Assembly (NCBI RefSeq): GCF_002776525.5
Contig: NC_045436.1
Span: forward strand, 11,229,294-11,293,293
Direction: 5' to 3'
DNA length: 64,000 bases
Origin: Piliocolobus tephrosceles
Lineage: Eukaryota; Chordata; Mammalia; Primates; Cercopithecidae
Under the pieces are notes generated by a model. That model saw only the letters and a list, made by a program, of their open reading frames with translations, made no database searches and was not told the origin of the DNA. The stretch's first letter is position 1; each line of letters begins with the position of its first letter. Below are positions 59,545 through 64,000 of this stretch, one piece after another. Made by a program: the position numbers and the translations under genes.

Positions 59545-59851
59545 GGCTGGGCAGAATGACTTACACCTGTAATCCCAGCATTTTGGGAGGCCAAGGCAGG
59601 AGGATTGCTTGAAACCAGGCATTCAAAAACAGCCTGGGCAACATAGGGATAACTTGTCTCTACAAAAAACAAAAACAATTAGCCAGGCATGGTGGAGTGT
59701 ACTAGTAGTAGTCCCGGCTACTTGGGATGCTGGGAAGGGAGGACTTTTTGAGCCCAGTTGTTAATAACAGTGTTACAGTGAACTATGATCAGGTCACTGT
59801 ACTCCAGTCTGGGCAACAGAGAAAGATCATCTCTCTAAAACAAACAAACCA
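59545..59851 (+). mobile_element. AluJ, full length
   Basis: Seen: 'ggctgggcagaatgacttac', 'ggaggattgcttgaaaccag', 'tgaactatgatcaggtcact' and a (AAAC)n tail. High divergence and J-type positions indicate an old copy. Confidence 0.93.
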
Positions 59852-60330
59852 AAAATATATGTTTTTGTTTTGGTTTGTTATTTTACTGTATACTTCTCAA
59901 ATTAAATGTATAGAAAATAACACACTATGTTAAGTTGACCTAATTGTCAAATCTATAATGGTACAGAATGAAATACCAATAAAAAAGTTTTAGAATCTCT
60001 CTACTTGATTTGTTTGGGTAAAGTACTATATCGGTTGGTTAAAAAAATAAATTTGTTGCTAATGTTATAACAATCAGAAATTTTTGAATAAACATTTAGA
60101 TTTTTCACTTTCATTAAAACTTTAATGGATCTGGGATTCCTAGGCCCATATTATAGCATGGAAAATACAAGGAGCTGAGGAATGCTGCTCTCTATAATTG
60201 AAATTTCAAAATTGTACCCTGACACTAACACAGTGTGCTTCTGCATAACACTGGCCAAAAACCCTTGCTCTTAAATTCTGCCTAGTTCTTGTAGACATTG
60301 CATGCCAACAACCAAATGGTTGTCATCACT
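59852..60330. other. Single-copy DNA
   Basis: Nothing recognised. Confidence 0.55.
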
Positions 60331-60620
60331 ATTTTTTTTTTTTTTAAGGCAGTGTCTCATTCTGGCTGGAGGGCAGTGGTATGATGACAGATCACTGCAA
60401 CCTGGAACACCTGGGCTCAAGTGATCCTCCCACTTCTGCCTCCCAAAGTGCAAGGATTACAGGTGTGAGCCACCACTTCTGGCTAATTTCCTATTTACTT
60501 TTTATGGAAATGCAGGTCTCGCCATGCTACCTCTTCTGGTCTTGAACTCTTGACCTTAAGCAATCCTCCTGCTTTGGCCCCCAAACAGCTGATATTACAG
60601 GTATGAGCCATCACATCCAG
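60331..60620 (-). mobile_element. AluJ, diverged
   Basis: Seen: T tail, 'aaggcagtgtctcattctgg', 'gggctcaagtgatcctccca', 'gaccttaagcaatcctcctg' and the head 'gagccatcacatccag'. No clear TSD. Confidence 0.92.
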
Positions 60621-60850
60621 TCAATCATTGCTTTCTTTTTAGAGATTTTATAGACTTTTTGAATCGCTAAGACAAGTTATTGGAAACATTAGTAATTTCT
60701 GGAATTTCAATATCATGTAATAATCTTTCAGTAACTCCAAATAGGATAGTGAGAAAAATAACTATAATATATTCTATATTTTATTTATTTTTATAATTTT
60801 ATAGCTATATTTTATTTAAGTAAATAATTTTATTTCTATTCATACAATAT

Positions 60851-61157
60851 TTATTGATTTATTGATTTATTTATTGAGATTGAGTCTTGCTTTGTCTCCC
60901 AGGCTGGAGTGTAGTGGTACGATCTCTGTTCACTGCCAACTCCACCTCCCAAGTTCAAGCGATTCTCCTGCCTCAGCCTCCCGAGTAGCTGAGATTACAG
61001 GCACCTACCACCATGCCCGGCTAATTTTTGTAGTTTCAGTAGAGATGGGGTTTCACCATGTTGGCCAGGCTGGTCTCAAACTCCTGACCTCAGGTGATCC
61101 ACCTGCCCCAGCCTCCCAACATGCTGGGATTACAGGCGTGAGCCACTACGCCTGGCC
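60851..61157 (-). mobile_element. AluS-type, full length
   Basis: Seen: tail of TTTATTGA-like words, 'gagtcttgctttgtctccca', both monomers and the head 'gagccactacgcctggcc'. The TSD is uncertain. The 119-codon plus-strand frame across it is an Alu shadow. Confidence 0.95.
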
Positions 61158-61368
61158 CAAATATTTTTTTGAGATTTGTATTTCATTTCATTTATATTTT
61201 ATAACCAATGCTCTGTTCTAAATGGCATTAAAGGATAAATAATATTATAGTATCCCATAAAGAAAAACAAAATCTTAAGTAACACATGAACAGAAATTAG
61301 TATTGTGAGAATTCTCTCTACACACAGACTCAATATGGTTCTCAAAAAGGAAGTGTAACACCCTAGAG

Positions 61369-61565
61369 GCGTGTTTTTGTTTATAAGGACGATGGGCTAT
61401 CTGGCCTCGGGTGAGGTGTTCTGAGGGTGTTTTCGGTTGTAAGGACAATGGGATATCAGACCTCTGGTGAAGCGTTCTGCGGGTGTTTTTGGTTCTAAGG
61501 GTGTTTTGTTCTGAGGGTGTTTTTGGTTGTTAGGATAATGGGGTATGGCCCTCTAGTGAGCAACC
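61369..61565. repeat. Minisatellite, 56-bp unit, about 3.5 copies
   Basis: Seen: full units at 61369-61424 and 61425-61480, a shortened unit at 61481-61514 and a near-full unit at 61515-61565. Each starts like 'gggtgtttttggttgtaagg' and continues 'acaatgggatatc'. Units differ by a few substitutions. It is GT-rich and unlike its AT-rich surroundings. Confidence 0.92.
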
Positions 61566-61667
61566 AGGGAAGCCAGATTTCTTGCAATGCCATGACAATA
61601 TCCTTGTAACCAAGAATCATCTTTCGTCTGACTAGGCTTTTGAGTGAATGTCCTCAATATTGTAAGG
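61566..61667. other. Unassigned DNA next to the minisatellite
   Basis: About 100 bp with no match to a family I know. It may belong to the same unit as the minisatellite. Confidence 0.4.
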
Positions 61668-61790
61668 CAGTGCTGCTCAGACATTACTGTGTTTATACAT
61701 CACCCAAAGATCTTGTCAAATTGTGAGTTCTGACCAGCTGTCCTGTGAGAACCATGTTGCTGGTTCTCAGAACACTTAGCTCTGAATTGC
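61668..61790. mobile_element. Possible MER5-type (hAT-Charlie) relic
   Basis: Seen: 'cagtgctgctcagacattac' and 'atcacccaaagatcttgtca', then 'ctggttctcagaacactta', in positions expected for a MER5-like element. It is strongly diverged. Confidence 0.45.
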
Positions 61791-62120
61791 AAGTCCCAGC
61801 ATTCATTAACTATATGTGAAAACCTACTTACAAATATCTAAGCCAAGAGACTCACTCTATTTTTATGTAAATGCAAACAATTTTCTCATTGTTCTTACAC
61901 ACTGAATTTTCCAGAAATGCAAATGCCTGGCAAATGGGAGGAAGATTGTATCCTTTCGGAAAAATTACATCACCAACAGCAATGCTGTTGCCTATGTTGT
62001 TAATGAAACTCATTGTGTAGGTCTGGATGGTAGCTGCCAAGATATGATTCCTCACATAAGAGCAAGCATTTGACTTCTTCATTATGTCTGGTTGTGTAAT
62101 TGTGCCTAGAAATTTACATA
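61791..62120. other. Unassigned DNA with a minus-strand frame
   Basis: A 93-codon frame on the minus strand (61852-62133) lies outside any repeat I recognise. It has no known domain, no promoter evidence and no exon signals, so it is not called a gene. Confidence 0.45.
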
Positions 62121-62135
62121 TTAAAATTCTCATTA

Positions 62136-62433
62136 TTATTATTATTATCTTTTGAGATGGAGTTTTGCTCTGTCATCCAGGTTGGACTGCTATGGCAGAA
62201 TCTTGGCTCACTGCAACCTCCTCCTCCTGGGTTCAAGCAATTCTCCTGCCTCAGCCTCCTAAGGAGCTGGGATTACAGGCACATGACACCATGCCCAGCT
62301 AATTTTTGTATTTTTAATAGAGACGGGGTTTCACCATGTTGGTCAGGCTAGTCTCAAACTCCTGACCTCGTGATCAGCCCGCTTCAGCCTCCCAAAGTGC
62401 TGGGATTACAAGTGTTAGCCACTGTACCTGGTC
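62136..62433 (-). mobile_element. AluS-type with perfect TSD
   Basis: Seen: (ATT)n tail, 'gagatggagttttgctctgt', both monomers and the head 'tagccactgtacctggtc'. A perfect 15-bp TSD, 'aaaattctcattatt', lies at 62121-62135 and 62434-62448. Confidence 0.96.
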
Positions 62434-62448
62434 AAAATTCTCATTATT

Positions 62449-62867
62449 TTATAATTCATTACTTTCCATTTATTTTCTTTGTGTTATAATCATGTTATAA
62501 CATTGATATTTTAAAAACTATGTGGTATGAGATTTATTTCTGAAGAGGAAATGGGGTATTTAAGATTATTTTCATAAAATGTGGGGTTGAGGTATTGAGT
62601 TTAACAGAGTGAAATATGCAATCTAATGCAGATTTCTGTTGTTCTGTCTTTTTAACTCTTTAAAGAATTAGATCTAAAATACAATAAGCCCACTGATTGT
62701 GGTTTTAAATCATGTAATGAAGAATAACTAGATTCCCATATAATGATCATGTAACCAGAGTACCACTCTAAACATCTCCACCAACTAGGAGAGGCTCCAC
62801 CATAGCCTCTCCTACCCAAAGGACCAGCAGCATCTCTCCTACTCGGGAGCTTTTAAATAAATGTAGA
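62449..62867. other. Single-copy DNA
   Basis: Nothing recognised. Confidence 0.55.
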
Positions 62868-62966
62868 CTCTCAGGCTTCACCCTGATTTACTGTGTCATA
62901 ATCTACATTTTACCAAGATCTCCAGATAGTTTGAATGCAGTATAAAGTTTGAGAAACACCATTCTA
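62868..62966 (+). mobile_element. MER5A-like (hAT-Charlie) 3' half
   Basis: Seen: 'gactctcaggcttcaccctg', 'aatctacattttaccaagat' and 'aaagtttgagaaacaccatt', which fit the right half of MER5A including its terminal inverted repeat region. Confidence 0.65.
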
Positions 62967-64000
62967 CCCGATGCCCTGTATACTGACCCTCAAGTCCCTT
63001 CTCGCTCTACCGGTAACAGAAGCAAGCATGGCCCCCTCTATCTATTAGTACCACAGAATCTGCAAAGCTAATGGAGCTCATGGTTGGGAAACTTCTGCAT
63101 CTTGGTTTGTCGTTGTAGCCCATTGTTTTCTGAAGGTGAGGGAAGTTCTATAACACGGGTTATTGTCTCTTGTCTTGGGCCTGTTAGAGGTCGTTATTTC
63201 TTGGGAAGGAAGTAGGGAAAGAGAAAGGCCAATAATGGGGGCTGCAGGAGGGGTCTCACCAGAAATGTTGCATCAAAGCCCAGTTATGGTGACTGGACAA
63301 TATACTCCTTCCTTTCCAAAGGGATCCTTGCCTCTACCAGCAGCCCTGCCCTGCTCATTAATATCACTTCCCAAGCAACAGCAGGACACAGAGGTTACAC
63401 CAAGCCCAGAATCATGTTTCCTTTCTCTGTCGCAGATTTTCTTCCCCAATTAAACAGGTTTTTTGTGTTTGTTTTTGTTATTTTTTACCGAATAATTTGA
63501 AATAGTAGATTTGAATAAATCCATTCTTCTCCCATTTTCCCTTTCCTACTCCCTCTCTAACCCTGTATCATTATTCTAAGTAGACTTAATTGCAGCAGCC
63601 CCTAATAACAAAGGAGCTTTGATTAAACGAGCAATCCCTCCTTCATCCTGTGCTTGCCCTTCAAAGTAAGCCAATCATTCTTAATACCTAGAACATAGAA
63701 ATGTCTCATCACACTAGAAATGAAAGACCTCACCTTATGTATATGTTCAATTAAACTAAACAAACAAAAAAGCACTAATTTCAGTGATCTTAGAATCACT
63801 GAAATTTCCTGTGCACTTGATTGTAAGAGGGGAGGTATGTGTACGTGAGTGTCATCATAGTAAATTTAAGGTAATTTTGCTGGTGTAGCCCTTATGCAGA
63901 CGATAGAGTAAAGTGATCTTCAGCTGGGGCAAACTGCTAAAGAGTTAAATACAGAATGTAGAGGAAAAAGGAAGGGATGATGTCTTTCTGCGGTTTGAAG
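62967..64000. other. Single-copy DNA to the window end
   Basis: Slightly more GC-rich between 63,000 and 63,440, where a 96-codon frame (63163-63453) shows no known motif. The rest is AT-rich and unrecognised. Confidence 0.5.

Noticed and set aside
60862..61221. 119-codon frame
   Set aside because: It is the well-known open frame of an antisense Alu.
61852..62133. 93-codon minus-strand frame outside recognised repeats
   Set aside because: No known domain, no promoter or exon signals, and the composition is like the surroundings. A ribosome profiling or conservation test would be needed to revive it.
63163..63453. 96-codon frame in a slightly GC-richer patch
   Set aside because: No recognised domain and no flanking splice or CpG-island evidence.

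Overview
The window is non-coding primate DNA that is AT-rich and dominated by interspersed repeats. The organism is most likely an Old World monkey (macaque or baboon type). The youngest Alus (171-528, and the complete unit within 21796-22247) carry variants I associate with the cercopithecine AluYRa group, such as 'cacctcgcccggctag' and 'ggcttgagccaccgcgcc'. L2, MIR, MaLR and L1M relics give the usual mammalian background. I found no protein-coding exon, tRNA, rRNA or CRISPR array. Every open frame above about 60 codons either lies in a repeat (Alu, L1, LTR) or looks like a chance frame in AT-rich DNA.

Layout. 1-2,440: an inverted pair of Alus 43 bp apart, microsatellites, a fossil Alu monomer with a perfect target-site duplication (TSD), and an L2 end. 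2,441-12,000: mostly single-copy DNA with a short L1 3' end, a fossil Alu monomer whose end is triplicated, two MaLR-type LTRs on the minus strand (one split by an AluY) and an L1P 3' end. 12,001-19,040: the longest stretch with no repeat I can recognise. 19,040-27,565: a dense mosaic of L2, a solo MaLR LTR, an antisense L1M split by a three-monomer Alu and an ERV-like LTR, a MaLR element with both LTRs and its interior, and an L2 split by a solo LTR. 28,814-29,666: a 5'-truncated L1PA. 31,482-33,738: L1ME pieces and an Alu. 35,105-42,335: an almost full-length old L1M in antisense with remnants of both ORFs, one Alu inserted, and a copied ORF2 piece inside its ORF1. 43,060-47,690: L2, MIR, Alu and L1M 3' fragments. 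48,993-53,660: two Alus (one with a GAAA/GGAA tail array holding a 10-base assembly gap) and an L1ME region with a duplicated block. 54,431-64,000: MIR and L2 relics, an L1M carrying a Tigger-like DNA transposon, six Alus, a 56-bp minisatellite and MER5-type relics.

No genes act together here. What can be read is insertion history: nested insertions, TSDs, LTR structure and later local duplications. No novel biological system was found. The most informative items are the L1M with an internally copied segment, the trimeric Alu, the complete MaLR, the LTR-in-L2 with its 5-bp TSD, and several short tandem or segmental duplications. All family names come from memory of consensus sequences, without a database search, so subfamily calls are provisional.
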